DNA of 64,000 bases from JAKACA01 sp049510975. Lineage in GTDB: Bacteria; Actinomycetota; Acidimicrobiia; Acidimicrobiales; Bog-793. Where the stretch lies: NCBI GenBank assembly GCA_049510975.1, contig JBEKYM010000009.1, positions 53,539 through 117,538 on the forward strand. The letters run 5' to 3'. The number at the start of each line of letters is the position of its first letter. Position 1 is the first letter of the stretch. Of this stretch, positions 1 to 9,800 are shown piece by piece. Below the pieces are notes generated by a model, which was not told the origin of the DNA, searched no databases, and saw only the letters and a program-made list of their open reading frames with translations. The position numbers were made by a program, and so were the translations under genes.

Positions 1-1448
1 CGAGAAAAGCGGTCTCTTTCCACTCGACGGGCTGTGCGGACGACGTCGTGGACGGCCCGCTCGGGATCGCCTACACCACCCAGCAGTCGTGGATCTACGA
101 AGTGCAGGGGACTGCGGGGCCCCGGCCGCCCACCGCCACGGTCACCACCCGCGTGTCCTCGATCTCGCGCTTCCTCCCGACCCTCTCGCAGGCGTTCTCG
201 CCGGCTTCTTCGGTGATCGTGAGCGCCTCGATCGCAGCAGGGCTCGGAATCTTCCTGGTGTTCCCCTCGCAGCTGTTCAACAGCACCTATCAGGAGAACT
301 ATGCCGACATCTCCGAATGGTGGAAGCGCCGCCTGCGACCGGTCACCAAGCGCATCGGCCGTCGCGCCGACCGTCCCGGCCGAGCGACCGACGACCGACG
401 CGTGTTCGCCGCCGTCATCTTGCTCGGGTCGTTGCTGGCGAGCCTCAACGACCCGACGTTCGGCTCGACCGCTTGGTCCCTCGTCACGTTCCTCGCCGTC
501 GTGCTGTCCGTCGTCGCCGGCGTGTCGCTGCCGGCTGTCGTCGCCGGCCTGTATCACCAGAAGCGGCACGGGAGCGCCCCCCGGCGACTTCACACCATCC
601 CGTCGGGCCTCGCCATCGCGGCGGGGTGTGTGCTCTTCAGCAGGCTGGCGGGGTTCGAGCCGGGCTACCTCTACGGCGTCGTGGCAGGTGTCGTGTTCAC
701 GCGGGAGCTGCCCGGGCGCGAGACCGGTCATGTCGCCGCGCTGCAAACGATCTCCAGTCTCCTCGTCTGTGTGATCGCCTGGCTGTGCTGGGCGCCGGTG
801 AACCACGCGGCAGAACATCCCGGCTCCTTCTTCGGCCTCGTCCTGCTGGCGGACTTCCTGGCGGCGTTCTTCGTGAGCGGCGTCGTCGGCACGCTGATCT
901 CCATGCTCCCGCTCCGACTCATGCCCGGCTATGCCGTCAAGCAATGGAGCACGGCAGTCTGGGCAGGCTGCTACGGCCTGTGCGCGTTCGTCATGATCCA
1001 GGTCCTCTTGCGGCCGAGCAGCCGCCCGGGCAGCCCCGGGCACACGCCGCTCGTCGCCACCGTGCTGCTCTTCGTTGTCGCCGGAGCGGCCTCGATCGCC
1101 TTCCACGAGCACTTCGAAGCAAAGAAACGCCGCCTCGCCGGCGAACCACCACCCCCATGGCAGGAACGTCTCCGCGGCTACCTGCGGCGGCCCGCCGGCT
1201 TGCAGCAGGTCACCGCTGGGGTGGCCGCCGCCGAGTCGCCGGCTGCGAGCACCGGAGCGGGTGCCCCCGGGTCCCCGGCGGCGAGCAGCGGAGCCGGTGT
1301 CGCCGCGGCGCCCGCGGCTCCCACCGAGGCGGGTCTTGCCGAGTCGCCGGTGGGGAGCACGCAGGCGACGGTCGTCGACAGCTCAAGCGGGGTCGTAGCC
1401 GTCGACGAAGTAGACGCGCCCGGAGGAGGTGGCCTGCCGCACCGCTAG
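1..1448 (+). CDS. Multi-pass membrane protein, cut by the left edge
   Basis: The reading frame is open from base 3, so the true start probably lies outside the window; the first possible start inside is GTG at 48. From that GTG there are 466 residues. A conserved-looking stretch (FPSQLFNSTYQENY) follows the first hydrophobic segment at about residues 46-70. About seven further hydrophobic segments run to about residue 360, then comes an Ala/Ser/Pro/Gly-rich tail of about 90 residues. It resembles actinobacterial FGLLP-motif-type membrane proteins in general layout, but I could not confirm that family. The last 22 codons overlap a DUF1330 remnant on the other strand, so the tail may be a recent read-through extension. 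Function unknown. Confidence 0.7.
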   Translation, partial: RKAVSFHSTGCADDVVDGPLGIAYTTQQSWIYEVQGTAGPRPPTATVTTRVSSISRFLPTLSQAFSPASSVIVSASIAAGLGIFLVFPSQLFNSTYQENYADISEWWKRRLRPVTKRIGRRADRPGRATDDRRVFAAVILLGSLLASLNDPTFGSTAWSLVTFLAVVLSVVAGVSLPAVVAGLYHQKRHGSAPRRLHTIPSGLAIAAGCVLFSRLAGFEPGYLYGVVAGVVFTRELPGRETGHVAALQTISSLLVCVIAWLCWAPVNHAAEHPGSFFGLVLLADFLAAFFVSGVVGTLISMLPLRLMPGYAVKQWSTAVWAGCYGLCAFVMIQVLLRPSSRPGSPGHTPLVATVLLFVVAGAASIAFHEHFEAKKRRLAGEPPPPWQERLRGYLRRPAGLQQVTAGVAAAESPAASTGAGAPGSPAASSGAGVAAAPAAPTEAGLAESPVGSTQATVVDSSSGVVAVDEVDAPGGGGLPHR

Positions 1449-1526
1449 GGCCACCTGGTAGTCAGCCGAGTCGTACCAAGCGCGAGCGGCAGCAAGATCC
1501 GGGAATTCGAGTACGACGACGCGCCC
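1383..1526 (-). pseudogene. DUF1330 protein remnant (C-terminal half only)
   Basis: About 47 codons on the minus strand read VVVLEFPDLAAARAWYDS, then YQVALAVRQ, and end at FVDGYDPA followed by TGA at 1383. This is the characteristic C-terminal half of DUF1330 proteins, small dimeric alpha/beta ferredoxin-fold proteins of about 95 residues. I searched the minus strand upstream in all three frames to about 1640 and found no N-terminal half. It therefore looks like a decayed gene squeezed between the membrane protein upstream and the gene starting at 1641. A short functional peptide is possible but unlikely. Confidence 0.5.
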
Positions 1527-1628
1527 CGCCGGCGGGGGTCGGCGGCGACCCGCGGTCGGACCGCCAGCTTTGCATGCCAAGCGGTCCTCGGGTGCCCCTG
1601 CCGCGCTGGCGCGAGGTGACCCCGCAGG

Positions 1629-1634
1629 TACGCT
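1629..1634 (+). promoter_or_regulatory. -10 box TACGCT, leaderless start for 1641
   Basis: TACGCT fits TANNNT and is followed by six bases and then the GTG at 1641, placing +1 on the start codon. No good -35 is visible. Confidence 0.45.
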
Positions 1635-1640
1635 GAGCTG

Positions 1641-2117
1641 GTGGCGAGGGCGAGCGCGGTGAGCGACAGCAGGCCACCGGCGGCGACGCCGGCGGCGCCG
1701 ACCCTGGGGGGTTCGAGGCGTCTCGGTCGGGTCGACGTCGCCCTCTCGGCCCTCGTGATACTCGCTCTGGCGGTGCCGACGATGGCCGTGGAGGAAGACT
1801 GGCACGGCCGTCCGATGATCGACCAACCCTCCCACCTGTGGATCGTGGCGGCCGGTATCGTCGTGGTCGGTTTTCTCGGAGGGGGTTTCTTGGCCGGCTA
1901 TCGGCGGCCCGCCGCTGCGATCGCCCATGCCGCTGCGGCCGCGGCTGTGGCTGCCGGTGTGCTGATCATGGCGGCCCTGGCTCGTCGGTTCCTCGTCGTC
2001 CACGAGGGCGTGCCGACAGCAATCGTGGAGCTCTGGTGCAGTGGCCTTGCCGCCGGCATGGTGTGCAGCGTCTTGTCGTCCGGGCTCGGCCGGCGCTTCG
2101 CACGACCTCGTCGCTGA
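1641..2117 (+). CDS. Small membrane protein, four predicted helices
   Basis: This 158-residue protein has a polar N-terminus of about 30 residues and then four hydrophobic segments (about 34-50, 66-85, 92-112 and 122-145). The last loop is basic. It has the look of TIGR04086-type small membrane proteins, but I recognise no diagnostic motif, so the function is unknown. The GTG start is supported by a -10 box exactly six bases upstream (leaderless). It stands alone, converging with the glycosyltransferase operon that ends at 2165. Confidence 0.6.
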   Translation: MARASAVSDSRPPAATPAAPTLGGSRRLGRVDVALSALVILALAVPTMAVEEDWHGRPMIDQPSHLWIVAAGIVVVGFLGGGFLAGYRRPAAAIAHAAAAAAVAAGVLIMAALARRFLVVHEGVPTAIVELWCSGLAAGMVCSVLSSGLGRRFARPRR

Positions 2118-2164
2118 GCCGGTCGCTCGGAATGCCGGCGCCGGAGGGCCGGGCGGTCCGATCC

Positions 2165-3091
2165 TTAGGTGACCTGCGGCGGCCCGGGTGGAACCAGCCG
2201 GCGCGAGCGAGTCAAGGTCCGAAACGCCGCACGGCTCGTCGCACGGCCGGCGAGGGCTCGGAGACCTTCGTTCAAGGTCACCGCCGCACGGAAGGCAGCC
2301 GTGTGCACGGGGGAGTGGCGGCGCTCGAAGAGGCGGACGCGATTGACGGTGAGCGCGGTCCAGAGCATCGGGCTCTCGCCCGACTCCCCGCCGATGTGCA
2401 CCGCCCGCGCCTCGGGAACGTAACGCACCGTGAAGCCGGCGTCTCTGGCTCGTAGGCAGTAGTCGGTCTCTTCGGAGTAGAGCCACATCGTCTCGTCCCA
2501 GCGGCCGAGCCGGGCGGCGCATTGGCGCGAGATCGCCAGGATGGCGCCCGATGCCCAGTCGACGTCCCCCGCTTGGCCGTAAGGCCCGGGAGCCGTCACG
2601 GTCTCGCCGAAGGGTGCCCAGCGACCTGCCCGGTCGCCGCCGACGACCGCCTCGCCGAGGGCTCGCAGGACAGTCGGATCCCGGCGCAAGCTGTACGTGA
2701 GGGCGCCGTGGCTGTCGCGTAGCTGCGGCACGGCGATCCCGACGCGCCCTTGGCCGAGGACGCTCAGCAGACGTTCGCCGGCGGCTGGCTCGAGGATGAC
2801 GTCCGGGTTGGCAACGAGGAGGTGCGTGCCCGGTTCGGCTGCATCGACGGCGGCGTTGATGCCGGCGGCATATCCGGCGTTCCAGCCGAGCTGCACGTAC
2901 GTGGCACCGGGCAGGATGGCGCGAGCGATCTCGACGGTGTCGTCGTTGGAGGCGTTGTCGGCGAGCACGAGCCGCCAGTTGAGGGTGCCCAGAGCTGCAG
3001 GGAGGGACTCGAGGAAGTCGCCGATGACGGCTCGGCTGTTCCAGGTGACCGTGACGACCGTGACGTCGATGGGGTCGGTCTCAGGAGCCAT
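2165..3091 (-). CDS. Family 2 glycosyltransferase
   Basis: A 308-residue GT2 enzyme that would transfer a sugar from a nucleotide donor to a growing glycan on the cytoplasmic side. The N-terminal GT-A fold is clear: VTVVTVTWNS at about residues 8-17, then LADNASNDDT for nucleotide binding, GYAAGINAA, and the metal-site region LLVANPDVIL. The acceptor region has WASGAILAISR and EETDYCLR, typical of rhamnosyltransferase-like GT2 proteins. I chose the ATG at 3091, which overlaps the end of the upstream polymerase gene by 11 bases; an in-frame start six codons earlier is possible. It is the third gene of the exopolysaccharide operon running down from 5378. The exact sugar cannot be told. Confidence 0.88.
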   Translation of the reverse strand: MAPETDPIDVTVVTVTWNSRAVIGDFLESLPAALGTLNWRLVLADNASNDDTVEIARAILPGATYVQLGWNAGYAAGINAAVDAAEPGTHLLVANPDVILEPAAGERLLSVLGQGRVGIAVPQLRDSHGALTYSLRRDPTVLRALGEAVVGGDRAGRWAPFGETVTAPGPYGQAGDVDWASGAILAISRQCAARLGRWDETMWLYSEETDYCLRARDAGFTVRYVPEARAVHIGGESGESPMLWTALTVNRVRLFERRHSPVHTAAFRAAVTLNEGLRALAGRATSRAAFRTLTRSRRLVPPGPPQVT

Positions 3092-4559
3092 GAGCCACCG
3101 AGGCCACAAGCGTGGCCTCGAGGGGGGGGAGCTCGCCCTCGTGTTGCGCGAGCCGCCAGAGCGCTCCCGTCATGCCGAGGAGGATGAACATCAGCCCCGA
3201 GACGGTGGAGAAGCTGAAGACGTCGAAGACGTAGAAGCCGAAGGCAAGCGCGAGCGAGGAGCCGGCGAGCCCGAGGGCGAGCTCTCGGGTGGACGGATCG
3301 CGGCTGCGCCGGCGGGCGCCGAGGGCGGTGAAGAAGAAGATGAGCAGCAACAAGATGAGGCAGGCGAGCCCGAAGACTCCGGTCTCGATCAGGGATCCGA
3401 GGTACTGGTTGTCGAGGGACGCCACGGGCTGCCCCGGTGGCGTGAACTCCGACGGGATGAAGGTGCCAAAGCCGCGCCCGAAGAAGATCGACTGGCGCAC
3501 GAGGAAACCGGATCTGGCGAGGTCCTGCTCGCGGTGCGTCACGCTCGAGTCGCCGGCGGCGTGGCTGAACAGGCCGAGGATCGTCCCGACGAAGCCCGGT
3601 TTGGCCATGCGCAGGGCGAGCGCGAAGAGGCCGACGGCCAGGAGCGCCTCGATCCGCTCGCGAGCGTTCCAGCCGACGAACATCACGACGAACACGATGG
3701 CGGCGCCAACGAAGCCGGTGCGGGCGAGCGACATCGGCAAGGCAAGGGAGATGAGGAACACATACAGCCAGGCGCGGCCCCGCTTGCCCTCCGGTGCGTA
3801 CTTGGCGTAGTGCACGGCAATCGGCAGCGCACAGGCGAGCACGAGACCGAATTCGATCGGGCTCCCCGTAGTCGCCTGAACGCGTCGGAGTCCGTCGCGG
3901 CTCGTGATGGGCGGAGGGATGGAGGCGGTCGAGAACCCGGGGAGGTGGTTGTAGATGTTGGCGACCGGTGTCGATCCCGTGAGGAACTGATAGATGCCCA
4001 TGGTGGCGAGCATCGAGATCCAGAAGGTCAAGCGGCGGCCGAGCACATCGAGACGCTCGCGGGTGTCGACGCCGTCGGCGATGAGCAGGGCGATGCCGGC
4101 GAGACCGAGGATTTCGAGGATTCCCCGATTGGCGCCGGAGATCTCGACGGCAGGGATCTGGCGGCTGAAGGCCGAGGCGAAGCTCAGGACGATGGCGCCG
4201 CTGAAGATGTAGATGCCGATACGGATGGGCTGGCGACCGATGGCGATCGGTTGACCGGGCACGAGGCGGCTCACCAGCCACCACGCCAATGCCGCCATGC
4301 CGATGATCGTCGTCGGACTACCGGCTGCTCCGAGGTCGCGGATGGTCAGGTACGAAGGCACGATGACCATGAAGACGATGTAGATGGAGGCCACCGTCGT
4401 GACGTCGCGCTCGCTGAGAGCGAACAGGACGGCGACGAGCCCGCACGCAAGCAACCCTGCAGCCAGGTAGGCGCCTTTCTGACCGGCCAGCAGGAGCAGA
4501 CCGGCCAGCACCAGGGGCAACAGGAGTTGCAGCGCCGGATGCCGGCGCAACCGTTTCAA
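3081..4559 (-). CDS. O-antigen ligase/polymerase-like membrane protein
   Basis: A 492-residue protein that is mostly hydrophobic, with roughly a dozen membrane helices and one large extracytoplasmic loop (about residues 330-390). This is the layout of the Wzy/WaaL (O-antigen ligase) superfamily, which polymerises or ligates undecaprenyl-linked glycans. The loop contains GRGFGTFIPSEF and LDNQYLGSLIETGVFG; the DNQYL-type stretch is common in this family. The start is TTG at 4559, immediately after an in-frame TGA, so no earlier start exists; a GTG 16 codons later is the alternative. It lies between the chain-length-type gene (24 bases upstream) and the GT2 gene, which it overlaps. Confidence 0.85.
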   Translation of the reverse strand: MKRLRRHPALQLLLPLVLAGLLLLAGQKGAYLAAGLLACGLVAVLFALSERDVTTVASIYIVFMVIVPSYLTIRDLGAAGSPTTIIGMAALAWWLVSRLVPGQPIAIGRQPIRIGIYIFSGAIVLSFASAFSRQIPAVEISGANRGILEILGLAGIALLIADGVDTRERLDVLGRRLTFWISMLATMGIYQFLTGSTPVANIYNHLPGFSTASIPPPITSRDGLRRVQATTGSPIEFGLVLACALPIAVHYAKYAPEGKRGRAWLYVFLISLALPMSLARTGFVGAAIVFVVMFVGWNARERIEALLAVGLFALALRMAKPGFVGTILGLFSHAAGDSSVTHREQDLARSGFLVRQSIFFGRGFGTFIPSEFTPPGQPVASLDNQYLGSLIETGVFGLACLILLLLIFFFTALGARRRSRDPSTRELALGLAGSSLALAFGFYVFDVFSFSTVSGLMFILLGMTGALWRLAQHEGELPPLEATLVASVAHGS

Positions 4560-4583
4560 ATTTCACCGACCGGCACAGAGCCG

Positions 4584-5378
4584 CTAGCGATCCTGCGCCC
4601 GATGGGCAGGAGCGCTGGCACGCCGCGGGACGAGCGGGCGGGACGTGCGCTTCACGCGACCGCCGGTGGCGGCCAGCGCCTCCTCGTCCTCGACCCGTGC
4701 CTGCTCGAACCCATCGGCCGGCCGCAAGCGACTGACCTCTCGCTCGTACTCCTCGGCCTCTCGCGAGGAGGAGCGGCGCCTCATGATGGCGTCGAACATG
4801 AACGTCAAGGCGATGGCGAGAAAGACGAGCACGACGCCGGCGGCGACTGCGACGCGGAGGCGGCTCTTGTCATCCTTCGGAGCGTTGACCGGACGGGCCA
4901 GGTACTGCGTGGTGACGAAGGTCTTGGGGTTGACGCCCGTCAGTGCCTGGGCGCTCTGCACGTAGTTGATGGCGTCGGTCGACAGGATCTTGTCCTGGGC
5001 GATGGCCGTCGCCGGTGAGCTGGCAGTGACTTGGAGAATGAGCTCCGGCACGGCACCGGTCGGGTCCGTGCCCACGGTGTAGGTGCCCGTCACGCCCTCG
5101 CCCTGGAGCCGGTCAGAAGCCTGCTGGCTGCTGAGGGCATAGCTGACGATGGAAGCCACGGTGTTGAGGTTGCCGTAGCTGTCGTAGGGGCTCATCGACT
5201 TGCCGGACATCCCTGCGGTGGAGATCGACGGCGGCGCCAGCAGCAGCTCGGTGGTCGCCTGGTACTGCGGCTTGACAGCCTCGTAGGTCCCGGCGGTGAG
5301 AACGACCGCGAGGAGAGCTGCGACGCCGAAGAACTTCCACCGCCGGCCAAGCAACGCGAGTGATTGCCAGAAATCCAT
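4584..5378 (-). CDS. Wzz/YveK-type chain-length determinant protein
   Basis: A 264-residue polysaccharide co-polymerase-type protein, expected to control glycan chain length together with the polymerase next door. It begins with a short cytoplasmic segment, helix 1 at about residues 15-37, an extracytoplasmic domain with the Wzz-like YQATTELLL entry, helix 2 at about 185-210, and a charged cytoplasmic tail. No tyrosine-kinase domain is attached, as in YveK-type proteins. I chose ATG 5378 over ATG 5396 because the bases between contain the codon TTA inside an AT-rich TTTAAAAT patch. In this GC-rich genome that looks like a -10 box rather than coding sequence. Confidence 0.82.
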   Translation of the reverse strand: MDFWQSLALLGRRWKFFGVAALLAVVLTAGTYEAVKPQYQATTELLLAPPSISTAGMSGKSMSPYDSYGNLNTVASIVSYALSSQQASDRLQGEGVTGTYTVGTDPTGAVPELILQVTASSPATAIAQDKILSTDAINYVQSAQALTGVNPKTFVTTQYLARPVNAPKDDKSRLRVAVAAGVVLVFLAIALTFMFDAIMRRRSSSREAEEYEREVSRLRPADGFEQARVEDEEALAATGGRVKRTSRPLVPRRASAPAHRAQDR

Positions 5379-5383
5379 AGTCG

Positions 5384-5389
5384 ATTTTA
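5384..5389 (-). promoter_or_regulatory. -10 box TAAAAT for the exopolysaccharide operon
   Basis: On the minus strand TAAAAT lies five bases before the ATG at 5378, inside the most AT-rich patch of this region. It implies a leaderless or nearly leaderless transcript for the 5378-2165 operon. Confidence 0.5.
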
Positions 5390-5617
5390 AACCCATCCGC
5401 CTTCGTGCTTCGTCCGAGAGCACGGCGCTGCCCTCGCGACAACGACCCCTCAAGTTACCATCCCAGCGGAAGTCTCTGACCGCGGGCCGGGGCGGTCGGC
5501 AGGCGAAGCGCTGCGGGTCCGTGCGGTGGGGCTGGCTTCGAGCCGGTGCTGGGTCGTAGCGAAGGTCGGCGGTTCCATCTCCGTGGGGCAAACTGTTCTC
5601 GTGCCATCCCACCAGCG

Positions 5618-6763
5618 ATGCGGGGCGTCCTGAGCTCGCGCCCGTCTCTTGTCGTGCTGTGTGCTGCCAACGACTGGGACGGACCCTGGTTCGCCGACCA
5701 GCAGTTCGCCGTGGCACTCTCCAAGCACGTCCCCGTCTTGTACGTGGACCCGGCAGTGTCCTTCCGATCGGGCGTGCCCAAGGGCTTTCTCGCTCGGCCG
5801 TGGGTGCGCGAGCTGGGGCCGGGGCTCACGCGGCTGAGCCCGGTGGGTCTTCCCGGGGGGCAGCGACCTGGAGCCGCCCTGGTGACGAGCGCCCTCGTCG
5901 CTCACCGCGTCCGTCAGACCGTCCGCGCCATGGGCACTCGTGTGGATGTCCTCGTCGACTGCTTCCCTCGCACCCCCGTGCTCGGCCGATGCGGTGAGCG
6001 TCGGAAGGTGTACTGGGCACAAGACGATTTCGGAGCGATGGCAGAGCTCGTCGGCGTCTCCCGCTCCCAGATGGAAGCGGGGGAGCGGCATCTCGCCCGG
6101 CGCGCCGATCTCGTGATGGCCGCCAACCCGCGGGTGGCCGAGCGGTGGTCGAAGTCGGGCGCGCGCACCGAGCTCATTCCCTTCGGCTGTGACCCGGCCG
6201 CTTTCGCTGCGGTGCCCGAACTGGTGCGAGCGCCCGACGTTCGTCTCGAGGGTCCGATTGCGGGTTTCGTCGGACACATCGGGGAGCGCATCGACCCTGC
6301 GATGATGCGAGCCGTCGCCGACGCCGGTGTGTCGTTGCTCCTCGTCGGTCCGAAGCACCCTCGTTTCGACATCGGATCCCTCGAAGGGTTCTTTGATCGA
6401 GCCAACGTGCAGTGGGTCGGTGCGCGGCGGTTCGAGGAGCTGCCGCCGTACTTGGCGGCAATGGACGTCGGTCTCGTGCCCTACAACCACAGTGCCTTCA
6501 ACGAGGCGAGCTTCCCGTTGAAGACGCTGGAGTATCTCGCCGCCGGCGTTCGTGTCGTGGCCACCGACCTTCCCGCCATTGGCTGGCTCGACTGTCCGTT
6601 CGTGGAGGTCGCCGACACTCCGAGCAGCTATGGCGAAGCCGTGCTGCAGGCTCTTCAGGCGCCGAACGACCGGGCGACCCGCGCGAGCTTGCAGGCATTC
6701 GCGTCTCGTCACAGCTGGGACGCCCGCGCCGAGCAGTTCCTCGCAGTTCTCGAGACCGTCTAG
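5618..6763 (+). CDS. GT-B glycosyltransferase (group 1-like)
   Basis: A 381-residue glycosyltransferase with a two-domain GT-B layout. The N-terminal half carries CAANDWDGPWFADQQ, similar to enzymes that read a surface-sugar acceptor. The C-terminal half has FVGHIGERID, LLLVGPKHP, the loop VGLVPYNHSAFNEA and FPLKTLEYLAAGVRVV, the donor-binding region of group 1 enzymes. The ATG at 5618 is chosen because upstream codons look non-coding; there is no clear ribosome site. It is transcribed divergently from the chain-length/polymerase operon and presumably works on the same glycan. Donor and linkage are unknown. Confidence 0.85.
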   Translation: MRGVLSSRPSLVVLCAANDWDGPWFADQQFAVALSKHVPVLYVDPAVSFRSGVPKGFLARPWVRELGPGLTRLSPVGLPGGQRPGAALVTSALVAHRVRQTVRAMGTRVDVLVDCFPRTPVLGRCGERRKVYWAQDDFGAMAELVGVSRSQMEAGERHLARRADLVMAANPRVAERWSKSGARTELIPFGCDPAAFAAVPELVRAPDVRLEGPIAGFVGHIGERIDPAMMRAVADAGVSLLLVGPKHPRFDIGSLEGFFDRANVQWVGARRFEELPPYLAAMDVGLVPYNHSAFNEASFPLKTLEYLAAGVRVVATDLPAIGWLDCPFVEVADTPSSYGEAVLQALQAPNDRATRASLQAFASRHSWDARAEQFLAVLETV

Positions 6764-6835
6764 CGGGCGCCGAAGCCCTTGTTCGGTATTGCTCGTCGCG
6801 TCGCGTCACGGCAGGTCGGCCGGCTGGACGGTTGT

Positions 6836-9800
6836 TCAGCTCGAGGAGATCTGGACGTTGGAGACCGAGTGGATGTCGGTGGATTGGCCGGTGCCACCGG
6901 TGAAGCCGACGTAGAAGCTGGGTGGCAGCGTCACCGTCGTGCTGCACACTTCGAAACCGTTGACCCAGACGCTGAGGGCGTTCTTGCGCACGATCACGCC
7001 GACGAGATTCGGCCCCGGGCGAAGTGAGGGGATCGAATCGCTTGACACCTGCCAGACGAGGTTGCCTTCGTCGTCGAGCCCGGTCACGACACCGATCGAG
7101 TTGTAGCTGTTGTCAGTCGTGGTCGCCCACGTCTGCAGGGCTACGGCCGTCCCCGTGATCCCGCCGTAGCCGAGCGAGCTCCCGGGTGCGCCAAGAGCCG
7201 TCGGGGTCGAGTCGGCCGCGTTGGCGAGCGTGAAGGTGAGGCCGTTGCCGCCGTTGCCGCCCGTCACGACGGCGTCGAAGCTGACGTCGACGTCCCTGGC
7301 GGTGAGGGGTGTGCTCCAAAACGCCGAGCCGGCGTCGGACGGAGCGTTCGGCGTGAGCTGCAGCGTCGAGCCGACCATGGAGGCGCTCCCGTTGAGGTCC
7401 CAGCCGGGCGCTGACGGTGCGGGCATGTTCGACCAGTTCACCCCCGTGCCGCTGATCTTGACGGTTCTCGATCCCGTTCCGTCGTTGCCTTCGATCACCC
7501 ATTTGGCGGTCTTTGCCGCAGCCTTGGTCGGTGTGAAGCGGACGGACTCGATGACGTCGGTGAACGGCGCGATGACAGTCCCCACCGGCAAGGTCGTGGC
7601 AGCAGAGAAGCCGCCCGACTTGGGTGGCTTCGACTCCGTGATCGTGAGCGGCAGCCCTCCGACGTCCTCGACGCTGAAGCTTTCCAGTTCGCTCTGCCCG
7701 AGGGAGACCTGCTTGAAGGGCAGCGACAGCGTCGTGATGGCGATCTGCGCCGCCGGGGCGGCGCCTCCGACGAGGGGCACCTCGGCGTCACCGCCAGTCG
7801 TCGAGATGACGAGGTCGTCGTTGAAGATCTGGGTGAAATTGCCCGAGGTCGAAGGCGGGGTGAACTCGACCGTCAGGTTCTGCGTCGCCCCGGGGCCGAT
7901 CTCGGCAGGCAGCTGTTCGACATCGAGGAGCGAGAACGGGTAGGAGTTGCCCGAGGCCGTGGCGATACCGGTGACCGTCTGAGTGACGTCAGTTTCGTTG
8001 GTGAAGCTCACGGGCAACGTCGTCGGCGATCCGTCGATGGCAACGGTCCCGAAGTCGAGCGCGGTCGGAGAGGTGTCGATGGGACTGCTCGGAGCCAGGC
8101 CGGACCCGTTGATGCCGAGCGAGACGGTGCCGGCCGTCGTCGTGACGGTGAGCGTGGCGCTCTGAACCCCGAGCAGTTCCGGATCGAACGTGATCGGGAT
8201 GGTCAAGTCGCCGCCGGCCTGCAGTGTCGCCGGGAGCACCGGCTTGGACGTCCCGGCGGAGAAGGCACTCGGCGCTCCCGTCGTGGTGTTCTCAAGAGCG
8301 ACGCTCTCCACGGTGACAGTGCCGCTTGCCGTCAGGGTGGCGGTGGCGGTCGACGTCGAGCCGAGCGAGGTCGCCGGTGCGATCACGCCGGGTCCGCTGA
8401 GCGGCGGAGCCGAGCTGCCGGCACCGAACGCCAGGATGACGCCGTTGCGGCTGCCGACGTAGACCATTCCGTTCGCCGCCACGGGTGGGTTGAACTTCGA
8501 GGACGTGCCGATCGGGGCGCTCCACAGGGGTTGCAGCGTGTCGGGGTTGCCGGCGGTCGTCGGGACGGGCACCGCGCTGAAGGCATCGAGTTGGGCGTTT
8601 GCCCCGGCGCCGATATCTCCGCCCACCGGCACCTGGATCGCCCAGACGATGGCGCTCCCGTCCGTGGTGCCGTTCGAGGTGACGATGGGCGAGCTCGAGC
8701 CGAACGTGAAGTTCGGGACGTCGCCCACCCAGTTGAGCGTGACGTTCCCGTCGGTCAGGCCGCGCTGGTAGACGTCGAGCTCGCCGGAGCCTTCCTGCCC
8801 GTTCTGGCCGGGACTGCCCGTCGGGATGTAGATGTAGCCGCCGTCGCCGGGCCACACGACGGGGTGTGACCAGACGCCGCCCATGGGCCCGACCTCGTCG
8901 ACGACGTCGTCGGTTCCTCCCGGCGGCGCCATGCCGCCGAGGTCGGCGTCGTTGAGCAGATAGACCTCGCCCTCCTTGCCGGCTTCGACGATGAGGTTCG
9001 GGTCACTCGCGGTGCCAAAACTCGACGGCAGCAACGTCGGCCCTCCCGAGGCGAGGTCGAGATCGTCCTGATCGAGGGTGGGGGCGTTCTGCGGACAGAA
9101 ATAGTCCGCCAGGCTCAAGATGCCCCCCGTTGTCGAGAGCTTGACGACGCAGTCGCCGAGGCCGTTGTTCGGGCCCGTTGGCTGCGGCACGCCGAGGCCT
9201 GGTCCCGGGACGGGGGAGTTGCCGTTGCCGGTGCTGAAGATGAGATCGCCGGAGCTGTCGACGATCGGTCCGCTCGAGCCGCCCCAGATCCCGCCGCCGG
9301 AGGCGCCCGCGGTCTCGTCGGTCCACAGGTCCGTGAGGCCGCCCCCTTGCTCGCTCACACTGGCGACCCAGCCCTGCCACAGGCCGCTGTCGCAATGAGA
9401 CCCGAAGGCGGCGAAGACCGAGCCGTTGGCGATGGCAAGTCCGGGGCGCTGCATCTGCTGCTCCGGGTTGAACGGTGTGGTGGGGTCATTGGAGGCAGAC
9501 CCCTGGATTGCCACCGGGAACCCGGGCACCGGCTCTCCGTTGGTGACGTTGACCGCTTGCATCCACCACGAAGCCGTGCCGTTCGCCTGGGCGATGTTCG
9601 TCACGAAGTACGCCGTTCCCGAGTCGGAGTCGACGACTGGCGTCCCGGTGATGCCGATCGTGGGGGTCAGATCCCCGCAGTCGATGGTGAGCGGGTTCCA
9701 TGCCGTACCGAAGTTGTCGTGCCACTCGACCGCTCCCGTAGTCGGGTTGAGGCCGTAGGCGTCGTTCGTCTCGGTGACCACGAGGAGGACGCCGTCGGCG

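Noticed and set aside
2697..5018. 773-codon plus-strand open frame over the exopolysaccharide operon
   Set aside because: It is antisense to three well-supported genes, rich in Glu/Gly/Arg/Ala without any domain, and has no ribosome site.
5379..5717. Longer start for the chain-length-type protein
   Set aside because: The extension contains the codon TTA inside an AT-rich -10-like patch and an Arg/Pro-rich stretch typical of non-coding GC-rich DNA.
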